DNA from: an uncultured Prevotellaceae bacterium
Lineage (GTDB): Bacteria > Bacteroidota > Bacteroidia > Bacteroidales > Bacteroidaceae
Direction of reading: 5' to 3'
Assembly (NCBI GenBank): GCA_900316285.1
Contig: ONCG01000003.1
Coordinates: forward strand, 229,727 to 293,726
Length of the DNA stretch: 64,000 nucleotides
Positions 16,583 to 25,366 of this stretch are shown piece by piece. A program made the translations under genes and the position numbers. Under the pieces are notes generated by a model. It saw nothing but the letters and a program-made list of their open reading frames with translations. It did no database searches and was not told the origin of the DNA. Numbering within the stretch: position 1 is the stretch's first letter; every line of letters starts with the position of its first letter.

Positions 16583-19147
16583 TTAGTTTTCTTTACGACG
16601 GAACTGCACCACCAGCCCACCGATGATGGCCAGCAGAAGCACGGCAGAGGCAGCATAGGCTATCGACTCGGTACGTCGAATAGACTTCGGCTTGAACGTG
16701 AGCACCACCTTATGTTCACCAGGCTTCAGGTTCATGGCTCGCAGGATGTAGTTCACACGCCCGAGCTCGGCGGGTTCACCATCGACGGTAGCCGTCCAGC
16801 CGGGATAGTAGACTTCCGAGAACACCACAACGCCACCCTTTCCTGAGCGAACGTTGTACTGCAGTTCGTTGGGCTCGTAAGCCGTGAGCGTCACCACCGA
16901 GGCGGTATCCTGCAGCTGAGCCTCGCCCAGCTGTTCCTTGAATTTCGCATCAGCAACGGCTTCATGGCGCAGGTCAATCTTCCCCACACGCTCTATTTCC
17001 TCGTTGGCATTCTGGGCATAGGTGAGCCGGTCGACAAACCACGCGTTGCCATAGGCATAGGGGTTCATGATGGGAACGGTCTGACCGCCCTGAAGGGGCA
17101 TGATGACATACTTCATGTTGAGCATGTTCAACACGGGATAGATGCTGTCGCCAGCCACTTGCGTCATATCGCCCTGTGCCTCAGCGATAGCAGGCATAAG
17201 TTTCTGCATCTCGGGGGCGATGTAGGCCTCTATCATTTCCTGATAGCGGCGCAGCTTAGCAGCGTGATAGCCGCCAATCGACTTATGGTAGTAGCTGGTT
17301 TCGTTCTCGTTGAAGGTGTTCGATGCAAGGTTGAGCACGCGGTAGTCGAGGGTCTTGTCCTCCAGAATCATCTTGTCGGTATTAGTCATCTGCTGCGGCA
17401 TCTCACGCACGCTCTTCTCCACGAACATCGAGTCGTTCAGATAGCGTTTGTTCACCATCCACATATCCATCAGACAAAGCAGCGCAATTCCACACACCGC
17501 ATAGAGCTGCGAGCTCTTCTGCTTGCTACGCATAGCCCAGAGCAACAGGGCCGTGCCCACGGTGATGATGAAGAACGAGCGCCAACAGTCAGAGGTGAAA
17601 ATGCTCTGGCGTACGGCACGCAGGTTGCTGAGCAGCGGATTGAGCTGCTCGGCGGGCCACTGCGAGAGTGCCTGCATCTCCTGCGACGACACGAAGTCGC
17701 TGAAGAACACCGACGGCATCAGCGCAAACAGCACGCAGGCACCAGCCGTGAGAACATAGCTGATGAGCACGGGCTTCATATACTTTGAACTTTGAACGTC
17801 TGAAGGGCTTAGAACTTTTGCACCTTCAGCGCCCGTAGCGCTCTTTCCCCACCAGCCGTTGCCAAGCACCTTACCGAGAGCCATCATGGCGAGCAAGGGT
17901 ATCGTAAATTCAGCAATGACGAGAATCGAGGCCACCGTACGGAACTTCGCATACATCGGCACGTGGTCGATGAAGAAGTCGGTGAGTCCCATGAAGTTCT
18001 TACCCCATGAGAGCATAATAGAGAGTATAGTAGCCGCGAGCAGCGCCCACTTCATAGGACCTTTCACAACAAACAGCGCCAACACGAACAACATCAACAC
18101 AAAGGCACCCACATAGACCGGGCCACTCGTCATCGGCTGCTCGCCCCAGTACTGTCCTATCTGCTGATAGATGGGCAGATAGTTCGGGTCGGCTTTCTTC
18201 ATGGCCTTCTCGTTGCGAGCCATCGGCACCGAGGCACCACCCTTGGTGTTCGGCACGAGCAGCGTCCACGTCTCACCGATACCATACGACCACTGGGTGA
18301 TATAGTCGCGCTCCAGACCGCTCGAGGTCTGGTTGCCCGTGTTAGCCTTCACCAGTTCGCTCTTTCCACGCATAGTCTCCTTGGAGTATTCCCACGTGTG
18401 GTAGAGGTTCGAGACGTTCATGCAAATGCCTACGGCGGCGGCAGCGATGCAAACGGCTGTCGCCTTCAGCACATGCCCCCATCCGCGAGCCTCAGCGTAT
18501 TTCCCCGTGAGGCTCTGCACAATGAAGGCGATGACCATCAAGGCGATGACGAACAGATAGTAGTAGGTCATCTGCACGTGGTTGGCGTTCACCTCGAAGG
18601 CTGCAAAGAGTGCCGTAACGATAAATCCCCAAAGGTATTTCCCTCGATAGGCAAGCACCACGCCGGCAATCATCGGCGGCAGATAGGCCAGCGCCCACAC
18701 CTTCCAGATGTGTCCAGCGGCAATGATGATGAAGAAATAACTGGAGAACGCCCACACGATACTGCCCAGCACGGCCAGCTCACGACGGAAGTCGAAGGCG
18801 CGCATCAGGATGTAGAAGCCCAGCAGGTAGACAAACACGTACCACACATTGTCGGGCAACCACAGATGATAGGCGTTGACGACCTTCGTCAGAAGATCGG
18901 TACTCTTATACGAGGGCGATGTCTGATAGGTAGGCATACCGCTGAAGGTGGAATTCGTCCAGCGTGTGCGCTCACCCGTCTTCTGCAGATACTCCAGCGC
19001 CTCTTGTCCGGCGCCGCGTCCTGCCGACGTGTCGTGTTGGTACAGAATACGCCCCTCCAGATCGGCGGGCATGAAATAGGCGAATGCTATGACCGCAAAC
19101 AACAATACCACCAACAAATCTGGCAGATACTTCTTCAATTTCTCCAT
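16583..19147 (-). CDS. YfhO-family multi-spanning membrane protein
   Basis: 854 residues with about a dozen hydrophobic helices, a large extracytoplasmic part and a C-terminal domain ending YYPGWTATVDGEPAEL..., then a last helix and FRRKEN. This is the layout of YfhO-like proteins, which are GT-C-related and implicated in lipid-linked sugar transfer in some Gram-positives. Bacteroidales homologs are uncharacterised as far as I know. The N-terminus MEKLKKYLPDLLVVLLFAVIAF is a typical first helix. Residues about 436-456 (AEGAKVLSPSDVQSSKY) appear to come from a TTCAA-type hairpin repeat. Confidence 0.85.
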   Translation of the reverse strand: MEKLKKYLPDLLVVLLFAVIAFAYFMPADLEGRILYQHDTSAGRGAGQEALEYLQKTGERTRWTNSTFSGMPTYQTSPSYKSTDLLTKVVNAYHLWLPDNVWYVFVYLLGFYILMRAFDFRRELAVLGSIVWAFSSYFFIIIAAGHIWKVWALAYLPPMIAGVVLAYRGKYLWGFIVTALFAAFEVNANHVQMTYYYLFVIALMVIAFIVQSLTGKYAEARGWGHVLKATAVCIAAAAVGICMNVSNLYHTWEYSKETMRGKSELVKANTGNQTSSGLERDYITQWSYGIGETWTLLVPNTKGGASVPMARNEKAMKKADPNYLPIYQQIGQYWGEQPMTSGPVYVGAFVLMLFVLALFVVKGPMKWALLAATILSIMLSWGKNFMGLTDFFIDHVPMYAKFRTVASILVIAEFTIPLLAMMALGKVLGNGWWGKSATGAEGAKVLSPSDVQSSKYMKPVLISYVLTAGACVLFALMPSVFFSDFVSSQEMQALSQWPAEQLNPLLSNLRAVRQSIFTSDCWRSFFIITVGTALLLWAMRSKQKSSQLYAVCGIALLCLMDMWMVNKRYLNDSMFVEKSVREMPQQMTNTDKMILEDKTLDYRVLNLASNTFNENETSYYHKSIGGYHAAKLRRYQEMIEAYIAPEMQKLMPAIAEAQGDMTQVAGDSIYPVLNMLNMKYVIMPLQGGQTVPIMNPYAYGNAWFVDRLTYAQNANEEIERVGKIDLRHEAVADAKFKEQLGEAQLQDTASVVTLTAYEPNELQYNVRSGKGGVVVFSEVYYPGWTATVDGEPAELGRVNYILRAMNLKPGEHKVVLTFKPKSIRRTESIAYAASAVLLLAIIGGLVVQFRRKEN
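17780..17840. repeat. TTCAA-type hairpin repeat inside yfhO
   Basis: TTTGAACTTTGAACGTCTGA, GGGCTT and a following AGCGCCCGTAGCGCT stretch resemble the intergenic hairpins at 25070-25149. It is in frame in a loop. Confidence 0.5.
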
Positions 19148-19178
19148 AAAATCCTATAAACGTTTATATATTTGCGTA

Positions 19179-19209
19179 CAAAGGTACAAAGAAAAGTTTA
19201 AAGTTCAAA
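19179..19209 (-). promoter_or_regulatory. Promoter of yfhO
   Basis: Minus strand: -33 TTTG (19206-19209), 19-base spacer, -7 TACCTTTG (19179-19186), about 32 bases before the start codon. Confidence 0.65.
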
Positions 19210-19313
19210 GTCCAAGGTTCAATTTTTAGGCTGAAAGTAGTTAAAGAAGTTAAAAGGGTCCCGTTTCACGAAAAACTCTCAACGCTCAACTCTCTACTCT
19301 CAACTTTTTTTCT

Positions 19314-19321
19314 TATCTTTG
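19314..19321 (+). promoter_or_regulatory. -7 box of the mtnN-luxS unit
   Basis: TATCTTTG, 45 bases before the chosen mtnN start. A GAGAGT-type tandem repeat lies directly upstream (19270-19305) where the -33 box would be. Confidence 0.4.
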
Positions 19322-19366
19322 CACCACCAATCAATTAATCATGAAATCATTGAATACGAAGTCTGT

Positions 19367-20029
19367 ATGAAGATAGGAATCATTGTAGCAATGGAGAAGG
19401 AGCTGAACGCGCTGCAGCGTGTGTTCGGCGATGACCCTCGTTATGTTATCAAGCAATGTGGAATCGGCAAGGTGAACGCTGCCATCGGTGCGGCGGAGAT
19501 GATTCGCGAACATCATCCCGACGCCATCGTGTCGAGCGGTTGTGCCGGAGGTAATGGCGCCGATCTGCGCGTACAGGACGTCGTCGTGAGCACCGAGCTT
19601 GCCTATCACGACGTTTATTGCGGCGAAGCTGTCGATGGTTCCTGCGTCTACGGACAAGTACAAGGAATGCCCGCCCGCTTTCAGGCCGACCCTGATATGC
19701 TTGCCGTAGCACAGCAATTATCACTTGCCAATTCTGAATTATCAATTAAATCGGGGCTTATCGTCACGGGCGACTGGTTCGTGGACTCGCGTGAGAAAAT
19801 GCAGCAGATTGTCGATAAATTCCCTGATGCTCGCGCTGTCGATATGGAGTCGTGCGCCATCGCCCAAACCTGCTACGTCTTCGGCGTTCCCTTCATCTCG
19901 TTCCGCATCATCAGCGATATCCCATTGAGCGACACCAACGCCTCGCAGTATCATGACTTCTGGTCGCAGATGGCCGACCGCTCCTTCCACGTTACCCGTG
20001 CTTTCGCCGAAGCGCTAACAAGTAAGTGA
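19367..20029 (+). CDS. mtnN: 5'-methylthioadenosine/S-adenosylhomocysteine nucleosidase
   Basis: Hydrolyses SAH to S-ribosylhomocysteine plus adenine, and MTA likewise. Start MKIGIIVAMEKELNAL is the standard family N-terminus; the extra upstream residues from 19319 are rejected. Family motifs include VSSGCAGG, GLIVTGDWFVDS and ARAVDMESCAIAQTCY with the catalytic Asp in the SDIPLSD segment (FRIISDIPLSD). 220 residues is normal. luxS follows 54 bp downstream, so the pair supplies and then cleaves S-ribosylhomocysteine. Residues about 119-128 (ANSELSIKSG) look derived from an AATTATCAATT-type intergenic repeat. Confidence 0.95.
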   Translation: MKIGIIVAMEKELNALQRVFGDDPRYVIKQCGIGKVNAAIGAAEMIREHHPDAIVSSGCAGGNGADLRVQDVVVSTELAYHDVYCGEAVDGSCVYGQVQGMPARFQADPDMLAVAQQLSLANSELSIKSGLIVTGDWFVDSREKMQQIVDKFPDARAVDMESCAIAQTCYVFGVPFISFRIISDIPLSDTNASQYHDFWSQMADRSFHVTRAFAEALTSK

Positions 20030-20083
20030 AGAGCGAATGACTACTTTTGCAACGATGACCATTACTTTGACACTCGAAACATA

Positions 20084-20590
20084 ATGAATAAAATACCATC
20101 TTTCACCATCGACCACTGCCGCCTGCTGCGCGGCATCTATGTCTCACGTAAAGACAACGTGGGCGGCGACGTCATCACCACATTCGACATCCGCATGAAA
20201 GAGCCCAACCGCGAACCGGCACTCCACCCCGGAGCTATTCACACCATCGAACATCTCGCAGCAACCTACCTGCGCAACGACCCTAAATGGCGCGATCGCA
20301 TCGTTTATTGGGGACCGATGGGCTGTCTCACGGGAAACTACTTACTCGTTCGTGGTGATTACGAGTCGAAGGACATCGTCTCGCTCATGCAGCGCACCTT
20401 CCGCTTCGTGGCTGAGTTTGGACTCGACCAACCCGAGAAGAGCCAGTTCGACCTCATCCCAGGTGCTGCGCCCCGCGACTGCGGAAACTATCTGTTGCAC
20501 GACCTGCCAATGGCCCGTCTCGAAGCCCGCCGCTATCTGGAAGAGGTGCTCGAAAACATTCAACCTGAAAACCTAAATTACCCAGAGTAA
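20084..20590 (+). CDS. luxS: S-ribosylhomocysteine lyase LuxS
   Basis: Cleaves S-ribosylhomocysteine to homocysteine and the autoinducer-2 precursor. The metal-binding HTIEH motif lies near residue 53, with GPMGCLTGNYL (catalytic Cys) and the C-terminal RDCGNYLLHDLP. 168 residues is slightly longer than typical LuxS. It is placed directly after mtnN, its substrate-producing partner. The identification is secure; a role in signalling rather than methyl recycling cannot be read from the sequence. Confidence 0.97.
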   Translation: MNKIPSFTIDHCRLLRGIYVSRKDNVGGDVITTFDIRMKEPNREPALHPGAIHTIEHLAATYLRNDPKWRDRIVYWGPMGCLTGNYLLVRGDYESKDIVSLMQRTFRFVAEFGLDQPEKSQFDLIPGAAPRDCGNYLLHDLPMARLEARRYLEEVLENIQPENLNYPE

Positions 20591-20596
20591 TTTGTG

Positions 20597-20735
20597 AGCT
20601 CTTCCTCCGCTTTGCTGCGAAAGCACATCTGCACGCTGAGCGGACAATTGATATTTGATAATAATGATTACGAACCAATAACTCAAAACATCCTTCCGTG
20701 GCTCCCCTCCTCTTGGAGGGGTCGGGGGAGGCTCC
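20597..20735. repeat. Partial R3 element and R2 arm in the luxS-kinase gap
   Basis: TCCGCTTTGCTGCGAAAGC (R3) at about 20604 and the palindrome CCCCTCCTCTTGGAGGGG with GGGGGAGG (R2) at about 20704. Together they fill most of the 156-bp gap. Confidence 0.65.
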
Positions 20736-20746
20736 ATCTTTCTATT

Positions 20747-22426
20747 ATGCTCCAGATTCGCTGTAAGAACAACAACATCACCAAGAGTTTCCCCGAGGGT
20801 GCTTCGCTCCTCGACGTTTATCAAGAGTTTGCCGACGAGCTGAAGATGCCCTTCCCCGTTGTGGCGGCAAACGTCAACAACACCCCGCAGGGACTGAAGT
20901 TCAGGCTCTATCAGAACCGCGACGTGGAATTCCTCGACGCTCGCGAAGGAGCAGGGCACCGTGTCTATGTGCGCTCGCTGTGCTTCGTGCTCTATAAGGC
21001 CACACAGGACCTCTTCCCCGGCTCGAAGCTCTTCATTGAGCACACCATCTCGCGCGGCTACTACTGCAACTTCAAGAAGCGCAACAACGACCCGCTGACG
21101 GAGAGCGACATCCAACATTTCAGCGAGCGCATGCAGGAGATTATCAATCTCGACATGCCTTTCCGCCGCAACGAGGCCACCACAGAGGAAGCCGTACGCG
21201 TGTTTGCCGAGCGTGGATTCTCCGACAAGGTGAAACTCCTGGAGACCAGCGGACAAATCTATAGCGACTATTACACGCTGGGCGACACCGCCGACTTTTA
21301 CTACGGACCACTCGTGCCCTCGGCTGGCTATCTCACCGTTTGGGGACTGGAGCCCTATCACGATGGTATGCTGCTGCGTGTGCCCGACTGGAACGACCCA
21401 TCGCGACTGGCTGAGAAGGTGGACATGCCAAAGACCTACGAGATGTTTGCAGAAAAGACACGCTGGGATATCATCATGCGTCTCTCGAATGCCGGCGATG
21501 TGAACAAGGCCATCCTCAAGGGGCATGCATCCGAACTCATTCAGGTATCAGAGGCGTTGCAGGAGAAGAAGATTGTGCAGATAGCGGAAGAAATCGATCG
21601 CCGTTTCCATCAGGAGGAGAACCCCTTGCGCATCGTACTCATCACCGGCCCTAGCAGCTCGGGTAAGACTACGTTCTGCAAGCGACTCTCCGTGCAATTG
21701 TTGGCATGTGGCCTGCGCCCCTATTCCGTTAGCACCGACGACTACTTCGTGAACCGTGTCGACACGCCGCGCCTGCCCAATGGCGACTACGACTTCGACA
21801 ATATCGAGACGGTTGAATACAAACTGCTCGAAGACCATCTCACCCGCTTGATGAAGGGTGAGCGTGTGGAAGTGCCGGAATACAACTTCACTACCGGCAA
21901 ACGCGAGTGGAACGGAAAGAAGCTAAAACTCAACAACGATACGGTATTGATTATCGAGGGAATCCACGCCTTGAATCCGTTGCTGACGAAGGCCATTCCC
22001 GACTCGGCAAAGTTTAAAATCTACATCTCCGCCCTTACCAGCATCTCTCTTGACGACCATAACTGGATTCCCGTGCGTGACAACCGTCTGTTGCGCCGCA
22101 TCATTCGCGACTACAACAAAGGTGCTTTCACCGCACAGCAGACCATCAGCCAATGGCCAAACGTCTGCGAGGCTGAGGATCAGTGGATATTCCCCTATCA
22201 GGAAACGGCCGACGTGATGTTCAACTCTGCGCTGAACATCGAGTTTGCCGTGCTTCGCCCGCATGCAGAGATCATCCTCGCCTCGGTACCGAAGAACTGC
22301 CCTGAGTACACCGATGCTCACCGTCTACTGAAGTTCCTGCACTACTTCATGCCTGTCAGCGACAAGGAAATCCCGCCGACCTCCATCATGCGAGAATTCG
22401 TCGGTGGCTCCAGCTTCAAGTACTAA
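20747..22426 (+). CDS. TGS-domain / uridine kinase-like nucleoside kinase
   Basis: About 559 residues. An N-terminal ThrRS-like TGS and editing-like region (residues 1-250) precedes a P-loop kinase of the uridine kinase/phosphoribulokinase type: GPSSSGKTTFCKRL at about 300, DDYFVNR and DFDNIETVEYKLL following, and IIEGIHALNPLL. This fusion is common in Bacteroidetes and in some Firmicutes. It is presumed to phosphorylate a nucleoside; the substrate is not established. The ATG at 20747 (MLQIRCKNNNITKSF) is chosen, because residues read upstream come from the R2 repeat. Confidence 0.85.
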   Translation: MLQIRCKNNNITKSFPEGASLLDVYQEFADELKMPFPVVAANVNNTPQGLKFRLYQNRDVEFLDAREGAGHRVYVRSLCFVLYKATQDLFPGSKLFIEHTISRGYYCNFKKRNNDPLTESDIQHFSERMQEIINLDMPFRRNEATTEEAVRVFAERGFSDKVKLLETSGQIYSDYYTLGDTADFYYGPLVPSAGYLTVWGLEPYHDGMLLRVPDWNDPSRLAEKVDMPKTYEMFAEKTRWDIIMRLSNAGDVNKAILKGHASELIQVSEALQEKKIVQIAEEIDRRFHQEENPLRIVLITGPSSSGKTTFCKRLSVQLLACGLRPYSVSTDDYFVNRVDTPRLPNGDYDFDNIETVEYKLLEDHLTRLMKGERVEVPEYNFTTGKREWNGKKLKLNNDTVLIIEGIHALNPLLTKAIPDSAKFKIYISALTSISLDDHNWIPVRDNRLLRRIIRDYNKGAFTAQQTISQWPNVCEAEDQWIFPYQETADVMFNSALNIEFAVLRPHAEIILASVPKNCPEYTDAHRLLKFLHYFMPVSDKEIPPTSIMREFVGGSSFKY

Positions 22427-22460
22427 CGGAAGTCTTTCTTCCTACCAGCGATTTTTAATT

Positions 22461-22544
22461 TTTGCTGCAATTCTGCCATTACTGCAAGACTCATTGATAA
22501 TCAACGAATTACAAGTGGCAGCAAGATGACAGTATTGCAGCAAA
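22461..22544. repeat. Imperfect inverted repeat beside array A2
   Basis: TTTGCTGCAATTCTGCCAT (22461 on) is matched in inverse by ATGACAGTATTGCAGCAAA (22526-22544). The region in between is AT-rich. Possibly a small MITE. Confidence 0.45.
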
Positions 22545-22636
22545 TCTCGATTTTAACTAAAAATTAACACAAAATCGCATCGCGAACCAGCCTGCAAGTC
22601 GTCAAATAAAAACATTGAGCTACATTACCAAAATCG

Positions 22637-22878
22637 TTACCACAATTTGGTAATGCCGTTACCACATAGTGGTAATAGCGTTACCAGCATGTGGTAGAGT
22701 CATTACCGCTATGTGGTAACGAGCCTACCATATAATGGTAGCGAGCCTACCGCAGGAAGGTAGTAATTCTACCACATGTCGGTGATGATTTTACCACATA
22801 GCGGTGATGATTTTACCACATAGCGGTGACGATTTTACCACATAGCGGTGACGATTCCACCACATAGCGGTAATGATT
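22637..22878. repeat. 22-bp palindromic array A2 (11 units)
   Basis: Units begin every 22 bp from 22637 to 22857. Consensus core TTACCACATAGTGGTAA plus a 5-base joiner (TAGCG, CGAGC, TGATT or CGATT). Several units change both halves of the palindrome together, for example CTACCATATAATGGTAG. Two adjacent units (22813 and 22835) are identical. The array lies between the converging kinase and outer-membrane barrel genes. Confidence 0.88.
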
Positions 22879-22895
22879 CCACTTTGTTTATATGC

Positions 22896-23597
22896 CTACA
22901 ACTGGAACCGATAGCCGACCGTGAGTTGTACAACGCTATTGCGGTTTTTCACGATATCGAGGTCGTAGATGCGTGAGAGGCCGATGTTGTAACGAGCATC
23001 GAGGATGACATTCTCGAACTCGTAGCTCACGGCGAGGGGAATCGAGATGTCAACTTTCTTACAGGAATCGTAGAGGTCGGTCGTTTGTTCTATGGCCTTC
23101 CCTTGTTCACGTCCCCCACCCTCTTGTGGGATGATATCTGTGGTCGACATATAGTTCTTGGCATTGAGGAGCATGCCCAGCTGCACACCAGCCTTCACGC
23201 TGAAGCCATCTGTTACGCGACAGCCCACAAGCAAAGGCACATTAAGATAGCCCAGGTTTGTATGCCAGTCGCTGAAGCCCTCCATCAATTCGTCTTCCTT
23301 TCGCTCAAAGTCGGGATAGCGCGATCCCTGCATGGAATAATGCAAGCCAAGACTGGCAAACAGCAGGTCGGTGGCCTGATACTCCACATCGACGCCTGCC
23401 AAGAGACCGGGCTTCACACGCGACTTCAGCGTATTGCTTTGCTGACTCAGGTCTACAACTACTTCATTATTGGTGATATTGGCAAAGTTCACACCGATGC
23501 GTGGTATCACGGAGAAGTGTCCCTGTCTGGGCTGGGCCTGAGCAGAGAGGGCGATTGCGAACAATGCCGAAAGGAAGAATAATCTTTTCATCTTCAT
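22896..23597 (-). CDS. Outer-membrane beta-barrel protein (PorT/OMP_b-brl-like)
   Basis: About 233 residues with signal peptide MKMKRLFFLSALFAIALSAQA. The mature part alternates hydrophobic and polar residues in amphipathic strands (FSVIPRIGVNFANI, GLLAGVDVEYQ, VQLTVGYRFQL) and ends in a terminal Leu after an aromatic, as barrel proteins do. No specific function can be assigned. The start at 23597 is preferred over 23618 because the signal peptide begins there; 23591 is equally possible. Confidence 0.75.
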   Translation of the reverse strand: MKMKRLFFLSALFAIALSAQAQPRQGHFSVIPRIGVNFANITNNEVVVDLSQQSNTLKSRVKPGLLAGVDVEYQATDLLFASLGLHYSMQGSRYPDFERKEDELMEGFSDWHTNLGYLNVPLLVGCRVTDGFSVKAGVQLGMLLNAKNYMSTTDIIPQEGGGREQGKAIEQTTDLYDSCKKVDISIPLAVSYEFENVILDARYNIGLSRIYDLDIVKNRNSVVQLTVGYRFQL

Positions 23598-23672
23598 TTT
23601 TATTTGTTTTGTTATCATTCATTCAAATAACGTCATTTCCCCCGCTTTATTTTATTGGACAAAAAGAAAAAA

Positions 23673-23701
23673 GGAGAACAGACCAACAAGGTCCATTCTC
23701 C
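23673..23701 (-). terminator. Terminator after queF
   Basis: Stem GGAGAA / TTCTCC with an inner GACC / GGTC pair. The minus strand continues as CTTTTTTCTTTTTG. Confidence 0.65.
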
Positions 23702-23823
23702 AATTATCCTTTTTACTTTAGTAACTATGCACTATTTTACCACAAAACTTTTAAATCTGTTCGTCTGTCAAGTATGTCTTCTTATAAAAAACAACTGTTC
23801 GTCTGTCTTGTATGTCTTCAATC

Positions 23824-24285
23824 CTACTCCTGCTCCATCAGTCGGCGCTCAGCCAGCTGTTCCCACTTCGTTCCGGGACGGCCATAGTTGGCATAGGGCC
23901 AGATGGCGATGCCGCCACGGGGCGTGAAGATGCCGCGCACTTCGAGATACTTTGGGTCCATGAGCCGCACGAGGTCCTTCATGATGATGTTTACGCAATC
24001 CTCATGGAAGTCACCGTGGTTGCGGAAGGAGAAGAGGTAGAGCTTCAGACTCTTCGACTCCACCATGCGCTTGTCGGGGATGTAGCTGATGCGTATCTCG
24101 GCAAAGTCAGGCTGTCCGGTGATGGGGCACACCGACGTGAACTCCGGGCAGTTGAAGCGCACCCAGTAGTCGTTGTCCTGATGTTTGTTCTCAAATGTTT
24201 CCAGCACGCTGGGGTTGTAGGTCTCGAGATATCCTGTCTCGCGGCCAAGGGCTTTCAAGCCCTCCGTTTTTCTGTTTTCACTCAT
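23824..24285 (-). CDS. queF: NADPH-dependent 7-cyano-7-deazaguanine reductase
   Basis: Reduces preQ0 to preQ1 in queuosine biosynthesis. The unimodular 153-residue form is seen, with the catalytic Cys in [17 protein letters not shown], the substrate-binding [16 protein letters not shown] segment and [12 protein letters not shown] at the C-terminus. It follows the queuosine precursor transporter by 22 bp on the same strand. Confidence 0.95.
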   Translation of the reverse strand: MSENRKTEGLKALGRETGYLETYNPSVLETFENKHQDNDYWVRFNCPEFTSVCPITGQPDFAEIRISYIPDKRMVESKSLKLYLFSFRNHGDFHEDCVNIIMKDLVRLMDPKYLEVRGIFTPRGGIAIWPYANYGRPGTKWEQLAERRLMEQE

Positions 24286-24307
24286 ACAATAAAAGGGTTT
24301 AAAGAGT

Positions 24308-24988
24308 TTAAAGTGAAAATACCTTCAGCACGTTGTAGCTGATGTTTTCGTCGTAGGTGTCGACCTGCTCCACTTGCTTCACATAGCGCACGACACGGAT
24401 GGTGAGCGGGAGAGCGAGCACTTCGTAGAGGGTCTTCAGCACCACCTGCCAAAACATCATCGCCGGCATAGCCTCCCAGGGGATGACGCCACCGAGAGCC
24501 AGCGGGAAGAAGATGAGCGAGTCGATGGATTCACCGAAGATGGTGCTCACGACAGCACGGAATGTAAAGCGACGTCCCTGGTCGCGCACTTTCATGCGGC
24601 TCATCACATAAGCATTCACGAACGAGCCGCACAGGAAGGCCAGGAACGACGCGGCAGCAATGCGCGGCGCCAGTCCGAACACATAGTGGAACTGCTCGTC
24701 GAACTGCCAGTAGCTGGCACCGGGAATCCAGTCGCACAGCGCACAGACGGCCACGACGAAGAAGTTCATCAGGAATCCCAACCAGATGAGCAGGCGCGTC
24801 ATGCGGAATCCCCACACTTCGCTCACGCAGTCGTTGATGATGTAACTCACGGGAAATACAAGCACTCCGCCCGTCAGTGCTATGGGGCCCACTTGTATTT
24901 GTTTTGTTCCCAGCAGGTTCGATGTGATCAGGCACACGCAGAACAGAAGGCTCAGGAACAGGAAAAGCACACTAACTTTTTTGTTCAT
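24308..24988 (-). CDS. yhhQ: Queuosine precursor transporter (YhhQ/DUF165)
   Basis: A membrane protein of about 226 residues with six or so helices; family landmarks are [18 protein letters not shown] and [16 protein letters not shown]. YhhQ proteins import preQ0/preQ1, and the link with queF supports that role. The start [12 protein letters not shown] (24988) is chosen over 25018. No clear preQ1 riboswitch was found in the leader, which instead holds three tandem hairpin repeats. Confidence 0.9.
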   Translation of the reverse strand: MNKKVSVLFLFLSLLFCVCLITSNLLGTKQIQVGPIALTGGVLVFPVSYIINDCVSEVWGFRMTRLLIWLGFLMNFFVVAVCALCDWIPGASYWQFDEQFHYVFGLAPRIAAASFLAFLCGSFVNAYVMSRMKVRDQGRRFTFRAVVSTIFGESIDSLIFFPLALGGVIPWEAMPAMMFWQVVLKTLYEVLALPLTIRVVRYVKQVEQVDTYDENISYNVLKVFSL

Positions 24989-25069
24989 TGTTCTTGTTTT
25001 GTTAAAGGGGGTGGTCATCGAAATGACTTCGCAAGTACCCCTGCGCCAAGGCGCGGTGAATATAATTTG

Positions 25070-25149
25070 TTCAATGCTGCTACGCAGCGTTCAAAAGTTC
25101 AATGCCCTTCGGGCGTTCAAGAGTTCAAATGCTGCCACGCAGCGTTCAA
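25070..25149 (-). repeat. Three tandem TTGAAC hairpins in the yhhQ leader
   Basis: TTCAATGCTGCTACGCAGCG-TTCAA, TTCAATGCCCTTCGGGCG-TTCAA and TTCAAATGCTGCCACGCAGCG: each has short G/C stems closed by TTCAA boxes. Related hairpins occur in the HNH gene (61680-61811). With the two promoter boxes this accounts for the 348-base gap before 25367. Confidence 0.65.
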
Positions 25150-25187
25150 GTTTCGCGATGCAACATGCATAGCTGCAAAAGCGGGTG

Positions 25188-25195
25188 CAAAGGTA
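25188..25195 (-). promoter_or_regulatory. -7 box of the yhhQ-queF operon
   Basis: TACCTTTG on the minus strand; GTTG at 25215-25218 is a weak -33 candidate at 19 bases. It implies a leader of about 200 bases that contains the hairpin repeats. Confidence 0.4.
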
Positions 25196-25321
25196 CAGCT
25201 TTTTTTTCAGTTTTCAACTCTTTGCTCAAAGTTTTTTTGCAAAAGACGTTATAAGAAGTTAAAGGACACTTGTTTTTCATAAAAAGTCCCGTTTTTCATC
25301 TCCCGTCTATTACCTTTTTTG

Positions 25322-25329
25322 TATTTTTG
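25322..25329 (+). promoter_or_regulatory. -7 box of the redox cluster
   Basis: TATTTTTG, 37 bases before the start of the peroxidase-nitroreductase gene. TTTC rather than TTTG stands in the -33 region. Confidence 0.35.
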
Positions 25330-25366
25330 TACGTTAAATAAACAAATCATTATCACTCAACACAAC

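Noticed and set aside
16564-16656. Upstream start for the GH-A-like gene at 16656
   Set aside because: It lies inside yfhO coding sequence and would place 31 unrelated residues before a good signal peptide.
24989-25187. preQ1 riboswitch before yhhQ-queF
   Set aside because: No pseudoknot-like arrangement of the known preQ1 classes could be read; the leader is explained by three hairpin repeats.
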